Of a stretch of DNA of 39,845 nt, positions 7,899-16,938 are shown one piece after another (the first letter of the stretch is position 1; every line of letters begins with the position of its first letter). The DNA lies in NCBI GenBank assembly GCA_028277405.1, contig JANQGH010000065.1, positions 1 to 39,845 on the forward strand, read 5' to 3'. This stretch comes from Alphaproteobacteria bacterium. Its GTDB lineage: Bacteria; Pseudomonadota; Alphaproteobacteria; DSM-16000; Inquilinaceae. Below the pieces are notes generated by a model. It saw only the letters and a program-made list of their open reading frames with translations. It was not told the origin of the DNA and did no database searches. Position numbers and translations under genes: made by a program.

Positions 7899-9968
7899 CT
7901 ATCCCTCAATGGCCGAAAAATGCGCAACTTGATCAATCGTTGCCCTGATCTCGGACAATAATGCCAACCGATTGCGGCGCAGTTCAGCGTCATCGGCGTT
8001 GACGGTTACGGCGTCGAAAAAGCGGTCGACCTGTGGGCGCAGCTTGGCCAGCTCCGCCATGGCGCCGGTAAACGCCTCGGTTTCGAGAAGCGGCTGAACC
8101 GCGCGACCGGTTTTGCCGAGCGCGTCCCACAGCGATTTCTCTTCCGCCTCGCGAAGGCTGCCCTCATCGACGATGCCGAAATCGTTGACCTTGTCCTTCT
8201 TCGCCTCGATCCGCTCGATGTTTGCCGCGCGGCGATAGGCGACCAGCAGGTTGGCGCCGTCGTCTGTATCGAGAAACTCGCGCAGAGCCTCGACACGATT
8301 GAGCAGGCTGACCAGATCGTCGCCGCTGACCGCGAAGACCGCGTCGATCAGATCGTGCCGGACCCCCTGCTCGCGCAGACTGACCTTCAAACGGTCGGCG
8401 ATGAAGGACGGCAGGTCGGCGATGGTCTCGTCCGGTGCGCCTGGGTAGTTGGCCAGGGCCGCCGCAAAGACGCCGCGCAGTGACAGGCGCAGCTTGTTTT
8501 CCAGGATCAGGCGAATGACCCCCAGCGCGGCACGACGTAGAGCATAGGGGTCCCGGCTGCCGGTCGGTTTCTCATCGATCGACCAGAAGCCGACCAAACT
8601 GTCGATTTTGTCGGCCAGAGCCACCGCGACGGACACCGGGGCCGTCGGGCACTGATCGTTCGGCCCAAGCGGCGCGTAATGGTCGGCGATGGCGTCCGCC
8701 ACCTCCGCATGCTCGCCATCCTCAAGGGCGTAGTACCGGCCCATGATGCCTTGAAGTTCCGGAAACTCTCCGACCATGCCCGTGACGAGGTCGGCCTTGG
8801 CCAGACGGGAAGCGGAACGCACCCGGTCGATGTCCGCGCCCGGCACGTCGTGGGCGATGGTCGCGGCAAGCGCCTCGACCCGGTCGACCTTGCCGTCCAT
8901 CGTGCCCAGCTTGTCGTGAAAGGTGATCTGCTTCAGGCGCGGCACGCGGCTGCCCAGACTGTGCTGCCGGTCCTGGTCCCAGAAGAACTTGGCGTCCGAA
9001 AGGCGCGCCCTCAGCACCCGTTCGTTGCCCGCCACGACGGCCGCGCCGCCGTCGGACGTCTCCGTGTTCGCGACCAGCACGAAGCGTGGCGCCAGCTTGC
9101 CGTCTTGGGTCAGCAGCGCGAAATACTTCTGGTGCGACCGCATGGCCGTGATCAGCGCCTCGTCGGGCACCGACATGAAGGCCTCGTCGATGCGCGCGGC
9201 GTAGACCACCGGGTATTCCACCAGCCCTGCGACCTCGTCCAGCAGGGCAGGATCGTCGCGCGGCATCAGGCCTTCGGCCTCCGCCAGTTCTTCGACCCGT
9301 TGCCAGATCATCGTTTTGCGTTCGTCGCGGTCGAGGATGACGCTCGCGGCGCGCAGCTTGTCGCGATAGTCGGCGAACGACGTCACCGTGATCGGGGCCG
9401 GCGCCAGGAAGCGGTGCCCCTGGGTGAGATCGCTCAAGACATATCGCCGGTCGGCGACCGGTTCGACCGTGCCGCCCAAGGCAACACCGTCAAACAGCGC
9501 CAGGATGCCATGCAGCGGCCGCACCCAGCGAAAGGCGCTTTCGCCCCAGCGCATGCTTTTCGGCCAGGGCAGCTTTGCCAGAACCGTTCCGATCGCCTCG
9601 GTCAGGATTTCCGGCGTCGGGCGGCCGGGCACGCTGCGAACGGCGAACCAGACCTTGCCCTTCGGCGTCTCGCGCTGCTCGCATTGATCGAGGGTCAGTC
9701 CACTGGCCTTCAGGAATCCCTCGATCGCCTTTTCCGGCGCGTCGATGCGCGGCCCCTTGCGCTCCTCCACCGTGTCCGGGGACGCATGAGGCAGGCCCGT
9801 CACGTGCAGCGCCAGACGCCGTGGCGTGACATGGGCCTCGCTTGTCTCGAAGATTAGCCCGGCGCCGCGCAGTTCGTCTCCAACCAGCCGGTCTAGGTCG
9901 GTGATGGCGCGCGCCTGCATGCGCGCCGGGATCTCCTCGGACAACAGCTCCAGCAGAAAATCGGCCAT
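7899..9968 (-). CDS. glyS: Glycine--tRNA ligase beta subunit
   Basis: The 689-residue beta subunit of the bacterial alpha2beta2 glycyl-tRNA synthetase begins [18 protein letters not shown], the family hallmark. It contains [23 protein letters not shown], the FVLVANTE region and the [13 protein letters not shown] segment of the HD-like domain, and ends with the anticodon-binding helices. Its ATG overlaps the glyQ stop as TGATG, so the two subunits are translationally coupled. A GTG one codon upstream is in frame but is less likely to be the start. Confidence 0.96.
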   Translation of the reverse strand: MADFLLELLSEEIPARMQARAITDLDRLVGDELRGAGLIFETSEAHVTPRRLALHVTGLPHASPDTVEERKGPRIDAPEKAIEGFLKASGLTLDQCEQRETPKGKVWFAVRSVPGRPTPEILTEAIGTVLAKLPWPKSMRWGESAFRWVRPLHGILALFDGVALGGTVEPVADRRYVLSDLTQGHRFLAPAPITVTSFADYRDKLRAASVILDRDERKTMIWQRVEELAEAEGLMPRDDPALLDEVAGLVEYPVVYAARIDEAFMSVPDEALITAMRSHQKYFALLTQDGKLAPRFVLVANTETSDGGAAVVAGNERVLRARLSDAKFFWDQDRQHSLGSRVPRLKQITFHDKLGTMDGKVDRVEALAATIAHDVPGADIDRVRSASRLAKADLVTGMVGEFPELQGIMGRYYALEDGEHAEVADAIADHYAPLGPNDQCPTAPVSVAVALADKIDSLVGFWSIDEKPTGSRDPYALRRAALGVIRLILENKLRLSLRGVFAAALANYPGAPDETIADLPSFIADRLKVSLREQGVRHDLIDAVFAVSGDDLVSLLNRVEALREFLDTDDGANLLVAYRRAANIERIEAKKDKVNDFGIVDEGSLREAEEKSLWDALGKTGRAVQPLLETEAFTGAMAELAKLRPQVDRFFDAVTVNADDAELRRNRLALLSEIRATIDQVAHFSAIEG

Positions 9969-10858
9969 CACGCGGCGTCCAGCCAGATTTCACAGCATTG
10001 GCGGGCCAGATTGCGCACCCGGCCGATATAGGCCTGGCGTTCAACCACGCTGATTACGCCGCGGGCGTCCAGCAGATTGAACAGGTGGCTGGCCTTGATG
10101 CATTGGTCATAGGCGGGCAGCGCCTTGCGCGCCTCGATCAGGGCGGTGCACGCGGCTTCGGCATCCTTGAAGTGCTGGAACAGGGTCGGCGCGTCAGCGA
10201 GTTCGAAATTGTAGGCCGAAAATTCGCGCTCCGACCGCAGAAAGACGTCACCATACGTCTTCGCGCCGTTGCCGCCGGGCGCGTTGAACGGCAGGTCGTA
10301 GACGTTCTCCTTGTCGAGAATGTACATTGCCAGTCGTTCCAGGCCGTAGGTCAGTTCCACCGGCACCGGATCGCATTCGATGCCGCCGACCTGCTGGAAA
10401 TAGGTGAACTGGGTCACCTCCATGCCGTCGCACCAGACCTCCCAGCCCAAGCCCCAGGCGCCGAGCGTCGGGCTTTCCCAATCGTCCTCGACAAAGCGGA
10501 TGTCGTGCAGGCCCGGATCGATGCCCAGCGCATAAAGGCTGTCCAGATAGAGGCCCTGCGAGTCCGCCGGCGACGGCTTCATCATCACCTGGAACTGATA
10601 GTAGTGCTGCAGGCGGTTCGGATTCTCGCCATAGCGCCCGTCGGTGGGCCGGCGCGAGGGCTGGACGTAGGCGCAATTCCATTCCCGCTCCGGCCCCAAG
10701 GCCCGCAGTGTCGTGGCCGGGTGAAAGGTCCCCGCCCCCATCTCCATGTCGTAGGGCTGCAGGACGACACAGCCGCGCTCGGCCCAAAAGCTTTGCAGAC
10801 GCAGGATGATCTCTTGAAAACTGCCGGGCGGATCGGCGATCGCGGGACGGGTGGTCAT
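9968..10858 (-). CDS. glyQ: Glycine--tRNA ligase alpha subunit
   Basis: The 296-residue alpha subunit holds the class II catalytic core that makes glycyl-adenylate. Visible landmarks are [20 protein letters not shown] and [14 protein letters not shown] near the N terminus, [21 protein letters not shown], and the [20 protein letters not shown] stretch. The length is normal for the family. The ATG at 10858 has no strong ribosome binding site. It lies 87 bases downstream of the last gene of the thiamine importer on the same strand, so readthrough is possible, though a separate promoter would be expected for an essential gene. Confidence 0.96.
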   Translation of the reverse strand: MTTRPAIADPPGSFQEIILRLQSFWAERGCVVLQPYDMEMGAGTFHPATTLRALGPEREWNCAYVQPSRRPTDGRYGENPNRLQHYYQFQVMMKPSPADSQGLYLDSLYALGIDPGLHDIRFVEDDWESPTLGAWGLGWEVWCDGMEVTQFTYFQQVGGIECDPVPVELTYGLERLAMYILDKENVYDLPFNAPGGNGAKTYGDVFLRSEREFSAYNFELADAPTLFQHFKDAEAACTALIEARKALPAYDQCIKASHLFNLLDARGVISVVERQAYIGRVRNLARQCCEIWLDAA

Positions 10859-10945
10859 GCTGAAACGGCTATTGTGCAGCGCAGAAGGGCGCGCACGATA
10901 CAGGGGCGGCCGATGGCGATCAACCCGACACCGCCGGGCTCCGAC

Positions 10946-11671
10946 CTAAAGAACGGCGATCGCCAAGACAAGGCTGCTCAGTCCGGCCGCTGCCGCGACC
11001 GTATCGTGACGACTGAACCCCGGTACGTTGATGATCGTCCGCTGTTGCGCCGCAACAAAGCCGCGGGCCTCCATCGCGATTGCCATGCGGCCCGCGCGGC
11101 GGATCGCGAAGGCCAGCAGGGGCACGACGAGGCTGGCCACCTCGGCGGGTGTCGGCAGTTTGCGCACCCTGCCGCCGCGATGCATGGCGCGGGCCATGCG
11201 GATCTGCTGCGCCTCGCGCAGGATCTGAGGCACGATTTGCATTGCGCCGACCAGTGGATAGCCGAAGTGTGCAGGCAGGCGCGCATGGGCCATCAGGGCG
11301 CGCAGGAAGGCACCGGGGTCCGTGGTCAGCGCGAAGAAGACGGAAACCATGCCGCAGGCGATCGCACGCAAGGCCAGCGTCAGACCGGCCGACAGCGCAT
11401 CGGACGATATCGGTGCCTCTTCCGAGACCATGGCGGCGAAGTCTGTCTCCTGACGAAACAGCAGGTTGGTGGTCACGAAGCCGAACCCGAACAGGGCAAA
11501 CGGGATCATCAGCAAGAGCAGGGTCAGCGGCGAGGTGCGCCGCATCACCAACAGCGCCGCAGCGAACAGCACGATGGTGAAAATCAAGAAGCGCGCATCC
11601 AGTATGACCAACGCCGCGACGATCCATGCGGCGCAGACACAAAGGGTCGTCAGGGGATTAACCTGCTGCAC
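10946..11671 (-). CDS. ykoC: ECF transporter transmembrane T component (YkoC-like, EcfT)
   Basis: The 241-residue integral membrane protein has about five hydrophobic segments and the two cytoplasmic coupling signatures of EcfT, ARAMHRGG and AMEARGF, which dock on the two ATPase domains. A GTG at 11686 opens the frame, but the GTG at 11671 (MQQVNPLTTLC) has GAGGA eight bases upstream and is preferred. Both starts lie inside the end of the ATPase gene, so the two are translationally coupled. It is the last gene of the ykoFEDC-type cluster and would form the scaffold of the thiamine/HMP importer. Confidence 0.85.
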   Translation of the reverse strand: MQQVNPLTTLCVCAAWIVAALVILDARFLIFTIVLFAAALLVMRRTSPLTLLLLMIPFALFGFGFVTTNLLFRQETDFAAMVSEEAPISSDALSAGLTLALRAIACGMVSVFFALTTDPGAFLRALMAHARLPAHFGYPLVGAMQIVPQILREAQQIRMARAMHRGGRVRKLPTPAEVASLVVPLLAFAIRRAGRMAIAMEARGFVAAQQRTIINVPGFSRHDTVAAAAGLSSLVLAIAVL

Positions 11672-13289
11672 GGTCGCAGTCCTCACTTAACCAACGCTCC
11701 GCCGGCATGAAAGCCGGTTCGTCCAGCGCGGCGGCATCGAGTGCGGACTGGTCGGCCAGAACATCAGCCGTTTGGCCGTCGGCCGCGATTCGGCCGTCGG
11801 CGAGCACGAGCAGCCGGTGACATGTGGTTGCCGCAAAGGCCAGGTCATGGGTGATCAGCAGAATCGCGGTGCCGTCCGCCGCCATGTCACTCACCTGCCG
11901 GGCCACTTCCTCTGCGCCGGCACCGTCGAGGCCGGCGGTCGGCTCGTCCAGCACGACCATCGGCCAGCGCTTGGCGATGGTCAGCACCGCGAATGCCAGC
12001 CGGCGTTTTTGGCCCGCCGACAACTCCAGCGGGTGGTGCTGCTCAAGACCGCCCAACCCCCACCGGTCGATCGCGTGGCGGATTGTCTCGGTCCTGGTCG
12101 AGGGCGGCTGGCGCTTGGGCAGGCCAAGGTCCAACTCGTCCCAAACCCGGCCGGTAAGAAACTGACTGTCGGGCCGTTGAAAGGCGATGCCGCCGGCGTG
12201 CCCATGGCGCCGGCCAGCCCGCAACGGCAACACGCCGGCCAGCGCCGCACCCAGCGTCGTCTTGCCCGCCCCGTTCGGCCCGACCAGGCCCGTGATTTCG
12301 CTCGCGTGAAGGGTCAGAGAGATGTCGTGCAGCACGGGTTTCGCCAGAAACGGCGCACAATCGGCGTTGACCAGCCGCACGACCGGTCGGCGCGCGGGTA
12401 AACGTGGCGGCGAACGCCTGCAGCCATCCACGAAAGCGGCGACGGCAGTCTGGGCATCTGTCTTGGGATGGTGTTTCTCCGCAGCGTCCAGCGCCTCGCG
12501 CACCGACAAGGGCGGGACCGGCACGCGACACCCGGCCGCAATCATCTGCCGATCAAGCCGGGCTGCCGGCGGCAGCCAGACGCCCGCATCGACAAAGCGG
12601 TCGTAGGCGTCGCGTAGGACCGTGCGCGGTGGCCCCTCGGCCTGGATGTGGCCGCCACGATCCAGGACGATCATCCGGTCGATATGCTCGACCACGTCGT
12701 CGAACCGATGGTCCACGATCAGGATCGACTGACCCGGCGGCGGCCGTGCAACCCAGTCACGGAACCGGGCGGCCGCCGTCGAGGCCAATTGCGCCGTCGG
12801 CTCGTCGGCCAGCACGAGATCGGCTTCCTGCACCATCACCGACGCCAGCGCGACAAGCTGGCGCTCGCCGCCCGACAGGGTCGCGCACGAGCGTCGGCGC
12901 CAAGCGTCGGGAATCCTGAGAGCGTGCAGTCCACGGGTGATCCGCTCGTGGATCTCGGCCTCGGCCATGTTCTGGTTTTCCAGGGCAAAGGCCAGCTCGT
13001 CCTCGACTGACATGCCGCACAGGGTCTGATCGGCGTCCTGGAAGAGCTGGGACACGCTGGTCCTAACACTGATGGTGCCTTCGACGGTCGCTGGGATATG
13101 ACCGGGGATCAGCCCGGTCAAAGCCAGCAGCAGGGTCGACTTGCCGCTGCCGGACGGTCCCGCCAGCAAGACCCGCTCACCCCGCGCGATCGACAGGCTG
13201 ACCGGCCCCACGGTGGCCCGATCCGACGACCCAAAGCGTATGGTCAGGTCGCGTACCTCCGCCACCGGCGCGATGGTCTGGGCGTCCAT
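11658..13289 (-). CDS. ykoD: ECF transporter duplicated ATPase (YkoD-like)
   Basis: This protein of about 543 residues contains two complete ABC ATPase domains in one chain. The first has GPSGSGKSTLL, LSGGERQLVAL and DLVLADEPT. The second has GPNGAGKTTLG, LSAGQKRRLAF and PMVVLDEPT. Fused tandem ATPases of this kind power YkoFEDC-type importers, replacing the separate EcfA and EcfA' subunits. The frame is open 93 bases further upstream, but the ATG at 13289 is preceded by AAGGGCG at seven bases and lies just after the ykoE stop at 13303. The inserted linker between the domains (about residues 240-290) is rich in Arg and Pro and is not conserved-looking. Confidence 0.9.
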   Translation of the reverse strand: MDAQTIAPVAEVRDLTIRFGSSDRATVGPVSLSIARGERVLLAGPSGSGKSTLLLALTGLIPGHIPATVEGTISVRTSVSQLFQDADQTLCGMSVEDELAFALENQNMAEAEIHERITRGLHALRIPDAWRRRSCATLSGGERQLVALASVMVQEADLVLADEPTAQLASTAAARFRDWVARPPPGQSILIVDHRFDDVVEHIDRMIVLDRGGHIQAEGPPRTVLRDAYDRFVDAGVWLPPAARLDRQMIAAGCRVPVPPLSVREALDAAEKHHPKTDAQTAVAAFVDGCRRSPPRLPARRPVVRLVNADCAPFLAKPVLHDISLTLHASEITGLVGPNGAGKTTLGAALAGVLPLRAGRRHGHAGGIAFQRPDSQFLTGRVWDELDLGLPKRQPPSTRTETIRHAIDRWGLGGLEQHHPLELSAGQKRRLAFAVLTIAKRWPMVVLDEPTAGLDGAGAEEVARQVSDMAADGTAILLITHDLAFAATTCHRLLVLADGRIAADGQTADVLADQSALDAAALDEPAFMPAERWLSEDCDRAAG

Positions 13290-13302
13290 CGCCGACGCCC
13301 TT

Positions 13303-13884
13303 CTATGTCCGGCGACGCCGGTCGACGTCGATGGCGAAGCCCGCCAATGCCCCGGTTCGGTAGAGCGCCTGGACGATGACATAGCCGAGCAGACCGCCCA
13401 GCAGCGCCCCGCTGAGACAGCGCAGCACGAACATCACCACCAGGATGGACGGCTCCAGCGCGCCATAGTCGAACCGGACCCAGGTGTAAGCAAAGCTGAA
13501 CACGGCAGCCCCGACCCCGGACGCCATCAGCACGGGCAAGGAGTAGTTGCGCCAGCGGAAGGCGGCCAGAACGACCTCCGCCCCGGCGCCCTGGACCGCG
13601 CCGGTGAGCAACAGCAAGAGGCCGGCCGGGCTGCCCAACAGCACCTGAACGGCGGCCGCCAGAAACTCCGCGGCAAAGGCGACACCGGGCTTGCGGATGA
13701 TCGCGGCCCCAACGATCGAGGCAATGAACCAAAAGCCCATGAAAACATCCATGGTCAGGGTGCCGAAGATCGCCTGAGTGATCAGCCAAAGCTGCACCCA
13801 GCCCAGATAAAGCACCGCGAACACGGCGCCGATCACGGCGATCACGAGGGTCTCGCGCAAGGTCCAACGGTTGGAGTCGGTCAT
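13303..13884 (-). CDS. ykoE: Thiamine/HMP ECF transporter substrate-binding S component (YkoE family)
   Basis: The 193-residue membrane protein begins TLRETLVIAVIGAVFAVLYLGW and has six hydrophobic segments, the size and pattern of YkoE S components. Recognisable stretches include LLTGAVQGAGAEVVLAAFRW and LPVLMASGVGAAVFSFAY. The frame extends 45 bases upstream, but the ATG at 13884 follows GGTGAG at six bases. It binds the vitamin or its hydroxymethylpyrimidine precursor in the membrane; the TPP riboswitch upstream supports that assignment. The C terminus is Arg-rich (VDRRRRT). Confidence 0.87.
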   Translation of the reverse strand: MTDSNRWTLRETLVIAVIGAVFAVLYLGWVQLWLITQAIFGTLTMDVFMGFWFIASIVGAAIIRKPGVAFAAEFLAAAVQVLLGSPAGLLLLLTGAVQGAGAEVVLAAFRWRNYSLPVLMASGVGAAVFSFAYTWVRFDYGALEPSILVVMFVLRCLSGALLGGLLGYVIVQALYRTGALAGFAIDVDRRRRT

Positions 13885-13942
13885 TCCGGTCTCACCAAGT
13901 TTTCGAGGATTTGAGGGCGGGCGCGGCATGCCGCGGCCCGGT

Positions 13943-14557
13943 TCAGGTCGCGCTCGGGCTGTTCGCCGATACGGTCAGATCGAGGGCGACATGGCGCTCA
14001 GCGGTCCCGCCGAAGGCCAAAAAGGCCTGGCCGACCGCCGCAAACACCGAGCCTGCATCGCCGCGCAGCTTGGTGCAGAAATGCTTCGAGCGGTCGAAAA
14101 CGCCGGAGCCTTTCAGAAAGTCGATGCAGGCATAGATCTCGCCCATATGCCGGTCGGCACCGAGCGGATAGAGCGAGAACTGGGCCGCCACCGGCTGGCC
14201 CGTAATCGGCGCCTCGCGCACCGCCTTAAGCGCGTTCGACACCCGGTCGGCCAGCGGCACGTCATCGGCCGCGATACCATCCGTACCCGCGCAGATCGGA
14301 TCGTCCGGCTCGCCCGGGCAACCGCGCGACACGGTCGCGGACAGGACGCAGTGCACGCCGCCTTGCGATGCCGCGGCGTGGAAATCGCGCATCGCCGGAA
14401 ACAACTGGTCCGGCGGACCGACCAGCAAGGTCGACACATCGTCCGTTTCGATCCGGCACGCATCGCGGTACGGGTCGAGCGCAGACAGGCTGCCAATGAT
14501 GATGCCCACGAAATCGTCGGACATCGGATAAAGGGAGAGTTGTGCGCCGGAAAACAT
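13943..14557 (-). CDS. ykoF: YkoF-like thiamine/HMP-binding protein
   Basis: The 204-residue protein contains two copies of the YkoF domain: the N-terminal half opens with GAQLSLYPMSDDFVGII and the second half with AAQFSLYPLGADRHMGEIY. In Bacillus subtilis YkoF binds thiamine or HMP and is encoded with the YkoEDC importer. There is no signal peptide, so it is cytoplasmic. It is the first gene after the TPP riboswitch. AGGA lies six bases before the ATG and directly after the aptamer, so ligand binding could mask translation as well as affect transcription. Confidence 0.85.
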   Translation of the reverse strand: MFSGAQLSLYPMSDDFVGIIIGSLSALDPYRDACRIETDDVSTLLVGPPDQLFPAMRDFHAAASQGGVHCVLSATVSRGCPGEPDDPICAGTDGIAADDVPLADRVSNALKAVREAPITGQPVAAQFSLYPLGADRHMGEIYACIDFLKGSGVFDRSKHFCTKLRGDAGSVFAAVGQAFLAFGGTAERHVALDLTVSANSPSAT

Positions 14558-14563
14558 GGTCGT

Positions 14564-14656
14564 CCTCGCTCCGCTGGCATTACCCAGATCAGCTAGAGGG
14601 TTGCCTGGCTCAGCGCCTTGCTCTCAGCCCCGGCGATACGGAGCACCCCTGTCGAT
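14564..14656 (-). promoter_or_regulatory. TPP riboswitch (THI element)
   Basis: Read on the minus strand, the conserved core of the thiamine pyrophosphate aptamer appears in order: GGGGTGC, CTGAGA, ACCCT, CTGATCTGGGTAATGCCAGC and GGAGCGA. These form helices P2 to P5 with the expected unpaired pyrimidine- and pyrophosphate-binding bulges. The outer P1 helix is short. The 3' side runs straight into the ykoF ribosome binding site (AGGA), so control of translation start is the simplest mechanism. It would switch off the four ykoFEDC genes when TPP is plentiful. Confidence 0.95.
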
Positions 14657-14664
14657 ATGTCTCG

Positions 14665-14693
14665 GTTCTAGACCGTCCTCGCGAGTCGCGCAA
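14665..14693 (-). promoter_or_regulatory. Possible promoter of the thiamine importer
   Basis: On the minus strand TTGCGC (14688-14693) and TAGAAC (14665-14670) are 17 bases apart, ending about nine bases before the aptamer. This is a reasonable but imperfect sigma-70 match. Confidence 0.35.
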
Positions 14694-14749
14694 CCGGGCG
14701 GCGATGCGACCGGATGCCGCTGTTCACGCCATCGCCTCGGCGCGGAGGA

Positions 14750-14962
14750 TCAGCCTTTGTCGGGATCGCGGTCCCCGCGCGGTCGATAGGACTTCGTGGT
14801 CTCGTCCCATTCCAGATCGTCGGCCTCGGGCTGCTTCTGCTCCAGCGCCGGCGGCTTGGTCTTGGCTGACGCGGCGCCGCGGCTTGAGACGCTGCCAATC
14901 ACCCGGAAGACGATGATCACGACCACGATTACCGCCAGGGTGAGCAGGATTTTGGCGATCAT
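14750..14962 (-). CDS. Small single-pass membrane protein of unknown function
   Basis: The 70-residue product starts with a hydrophobic helix (residues 2-20, LLTLAVIVVVIIVFRVIG) followed by a charged, Lys/Glu/Asp-rich tail ending YRPRGDRDPDKG, so it is an inner-membrane anchor with a short soluble tail. GGGGGA precedes the ATG by nine bases. It lies 22 bases downstream of the S49 peptidase and is probably cotranscribed with it. I do not recognise a domain; the reading frame, start signal and codon use support a real gene. Confidence 0.7.
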   Translation of the reverse strand: MIAKILLTLAVIVVVIIVFRVIGSVSSRGAASAKTKPPALEQKQPEADDLEWDETTKSYRPRGDRDPDKG

Positions 14963-14984
14963 TGCCGCAGGTCCCCCGTGGCTG

Positions 14985-15845
14985 TTAGAGGCCGTAGCGC
15001 TGCCACAGCGCCCGCTCTTCCATGCTTGCGAGCGCGCCGCCTATGGCCGCCTGCCCGATGGCGGCGCTGTCCATCAGCCCAAAGCGCCGCAACAGGCCGC
15101 GCTGCGGACCGAAGACCTTCATCTTCACCTTGTCGCCGAACCGTTCGCGCAGGATCGGTCGCAGATGCCCGATGCCGTCGATCAGGCCCAGATCCTGGGC
15201 CTCCTGCCCGACCCAGATATCGCCGTTGAACAGGTGCTCCGGCGCGCCGGTCAGCTTGTCGCTGCGCCGGGACCGGACATGGGCGATAAAGTCCTGGTGG
15301 ATGCGCTGCTGCAAATCCTTCACCCGGGCAACATCGGCCTCCTTCTCCGGCTGAAACGGGTCCAAAATGAGCTTGCGGTCGCCGGCCGTATAGACGCGGC
15401 GTTCGATGCCCCACCGATCGATAAGGTCGCTGAGGCCAAACGTGGCCGCGATCACGCCGATTGAACCGACTATGGAGCTGTTGTCGGCGAAAATCTCGTC
15501 GGCGGCGCAGGCAAGCCAATAGCCACCGCTGGCCGCGACATCCTCCACGAAGGCCAGCACAGGCTTTTGCTTCTCTTCGGCAAGGTCACGAATGCGGCGG
15601 GCGATCAAGGCCGACTGGACCGGTGATCCGCCCGGCGAGTTGATGATCAGGGCCACCGCCGGCGCGTCGTCGATCGCGAACGCCTTTTGGATCTGGCCCG
15701 CCATGTCGGCGAGAGACAGCCCTTGGCCGCGCCCCGTCCGCCCTCGGCCGATCACACCCTCAAGGCGCACCACGGGCACCAACGGCGGCGGATTGCGAAA
15801 GCGACGGATCGGCAGCGCGGCAAGGAGGGAACGCATGCTGGCCAT
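14985..15845 (-). CDS. S49-family signal peptide peptidase (SppA/SohB-like)
   Basis: The protein of about 286 residues is a serine protease of the ClpP-like fold that trims cleaved signal peptides or membrane proteins. VALIINSPGGSP forms the oxyanion region, DVAASGGYWLA carries the nucleophile Ser (about residue 106), and GDRKLILDP carries the general base Lys (about 158). The 52-residue spacing equals that of the Ser-Lys dyad in short SppA enzymes. NSSIVGSIGVI is also typical. There is no obvious N-terminal transmembrane helix, only a moderately hydrophobic MRSLLAALPI stretch. The ATG at 15845 is a choice among 15908, 15845 and 15836; none has a strong ribosome binding site. Confidence 0.88.
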   Translation of the reverse strand: MASMRSLLAALPIRRFRNPPPLVPVVRLEGVIGRGRTGRGQGLSLADMAGQIQKAFAIDDAPAVALIINSPGGSPVQSALIARRIRDLAEEKQKPVLAFVEDVAASGGYWLACAADEIFADNSSIVGSIGVIAATFGLSDLIDRWGIERRVYTAGDRKLILDPFQPEKEADVARVKDLQQRIHQDFIAHVRSRRSDKLTGAPEHLFNGDIWVGQEAQDLGLIDGIGHLRPILRERFGDKVKMKVFGPQRGLLRRFGLMDSAAIGQAAIGGALASMEERALWQRYGL

Positions 15846-15925
15846 GGGAGAACCCGGGATGGTGATGGTCAGGCATGCATAAATAGGGGGCCTGGCCGCA
15901 AAGGCCAACAGGCTTCGTCCTGCCG

Positions 15926-16699
15926 TCAGTCGGGTTCGATCGCGGCCAAATCGCGCAGAACGGCCTGCGCAGCCGCCGTGTAAGCCCCGCTGTCGTCATG
16001 CAGTATCAAGCCACCCGTCAGCCGCCCTGGGCTGCGGACACCCTTGCGCGCCCGGACGATCACGCGCTTGGCCTCGGCATCCTGCTTTGGCCACAGCGGG
16101 ATCAGGGTCAGCGCACCAAAGCGGCCGGACAGGCGGGCGACGATCCGGTCGAACCGGTCCGCCCGATGGATCAGGGTCAGCCAGCCCTTGTGGCGAAGTG
16201 CGTCGTGCGCCGCATCGATCCATAGGCCGAGATCCCCGTCGGCATGTGCGGCCGCGCGGCCCTCGTCCGGCGGTCGCGTACCCTCGCGCCGATCGATGTA
16301 CGGCGGATTGGCAACCACATGGTCAAAGGCGCCGTGAAGCGACGACGGCAGGCGTGCGAGATCAGCCTCCACAACACTGATAGCGCCGTCGATACCGTTG
16401 GCGGCGATGTTGCGCCGGCACAGGGCGGCCGCCTCGGCCTGCCGTTCCAAGGCGGTGATGGCAAGGTCGGGCAAGCGCCTGGCCAGGCAGAGGCTGACGG
16501 CGCCGGACCCCGCCCCGAGATCGAGCACGGCCTGGTCAGCCTGCGCCGGCACGGCCCCGGCCAGCAGCACCGGATCGATCGCCGCACGATAGCCGGCGCG
16601 CGGCTGAATCAGCCGGACGCGGCCGCCCAGCAACCGGTCATCGGATTCCTCGCGATCGGCAGGGCGCGCTGCGGGGCGATCTGTGCGGTCAGTCGCCAT
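15926..16699 (-). CDS. TrmN6-like N6-adenine methyltransferase
   Basis: The protein of about 257 residues is a class I SAM-dependent methyltransferase with the motif I loop VLDLGAGSGAVSL, an acidic motif II (ALERQ) and the adenine-N6 catalytic motif NPPYID. RLIQPRAGYRAAIDPVLLAG before motif I is typical of the COG4123 group, whose E. coli member methylates A37 of tRNA1(Val). The ATG at 16699 overlaps the stop of the DUF2007 gene by 11 bases, so the pair is coupled. The tRNA substrate is inferred from the family. Confidence 0.85.
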   Translation of the reverse strand: MATDRTDRPAARPADREESDDRLLGGRVRLIQPRAGYRAAIDPVLLAGAVPAQADQAVLDLGAGSGAVSLCLARRLPDLAITALERQAEAAALCRRNIAANGIDGAISVVEADLARLPSSLHGAFDHVVANPPYIDRREGTRPPDEGRAAAHADGDLGLWIDAAHDALRHKGWLTLIHRADRFDRIVARLSGRFGALTLIPLWPKQDAEAKRVIVRARKGVRSPGRLTGGLILHDDSGAYTAAAQAVLRDLAAIEPD

Positions 16700-16907
16700 C
16701 CGCGGCGCGAACCGCCTCGTCCAAGAGCCGGCATGCCCGGCTGTGATCGTCATCGGCGACCATCAACCGGCGCGGTAGAATGCCGAGGCTGCCCTCAAGC
16801 ACCGACATGTGCGTGTCCAGGACGATGGGCTCGATGCCCGCATCCTTCAGCACGGCCTCGGCATAGGACAGTTCGACCGGGTTGGTCGTTCGCAACAGTT
16901 CCTTCAT
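16689..16907 (-). CDS. DUF2007-family small protein
   Basis: The 72-residue product (MKELLRTTNPVELSYAEAVL with AGIEPIVLDTHMSVLEGSLG and ILPRRLMVADDD) fits the DUF2007 family, often annotated as a putative signal-transducing protein of unknown role. The ATG at 16907 is preceded by AGGAG at six bases, so the longer frame to 17000 is not used. It is coupled to the methyltransferase gene. Its start is only 31 bases from the earliest plausible start of the divergent polyprenyl synthase. Confidence 0.83.
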   Translation of the reverse strand: MKELLRTTNPVELSYAEAVLKDAGIEPIVLDTHMSVLEGSLGILPRRLMVADDDHSRACRLLDEAVRAADGD

Positions 16908-16938
16908 CAGCTCTCCTGCCGGTCCGCTGTCCGTGACG

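Noticed and set aside
9998..11710. A 570-codon plus-strand open frame opposite glyQ and the EcfT gene
   Set aside because: It is antisense to two clearly identified genes, and long reverse frames are common in GC-rich DNA.
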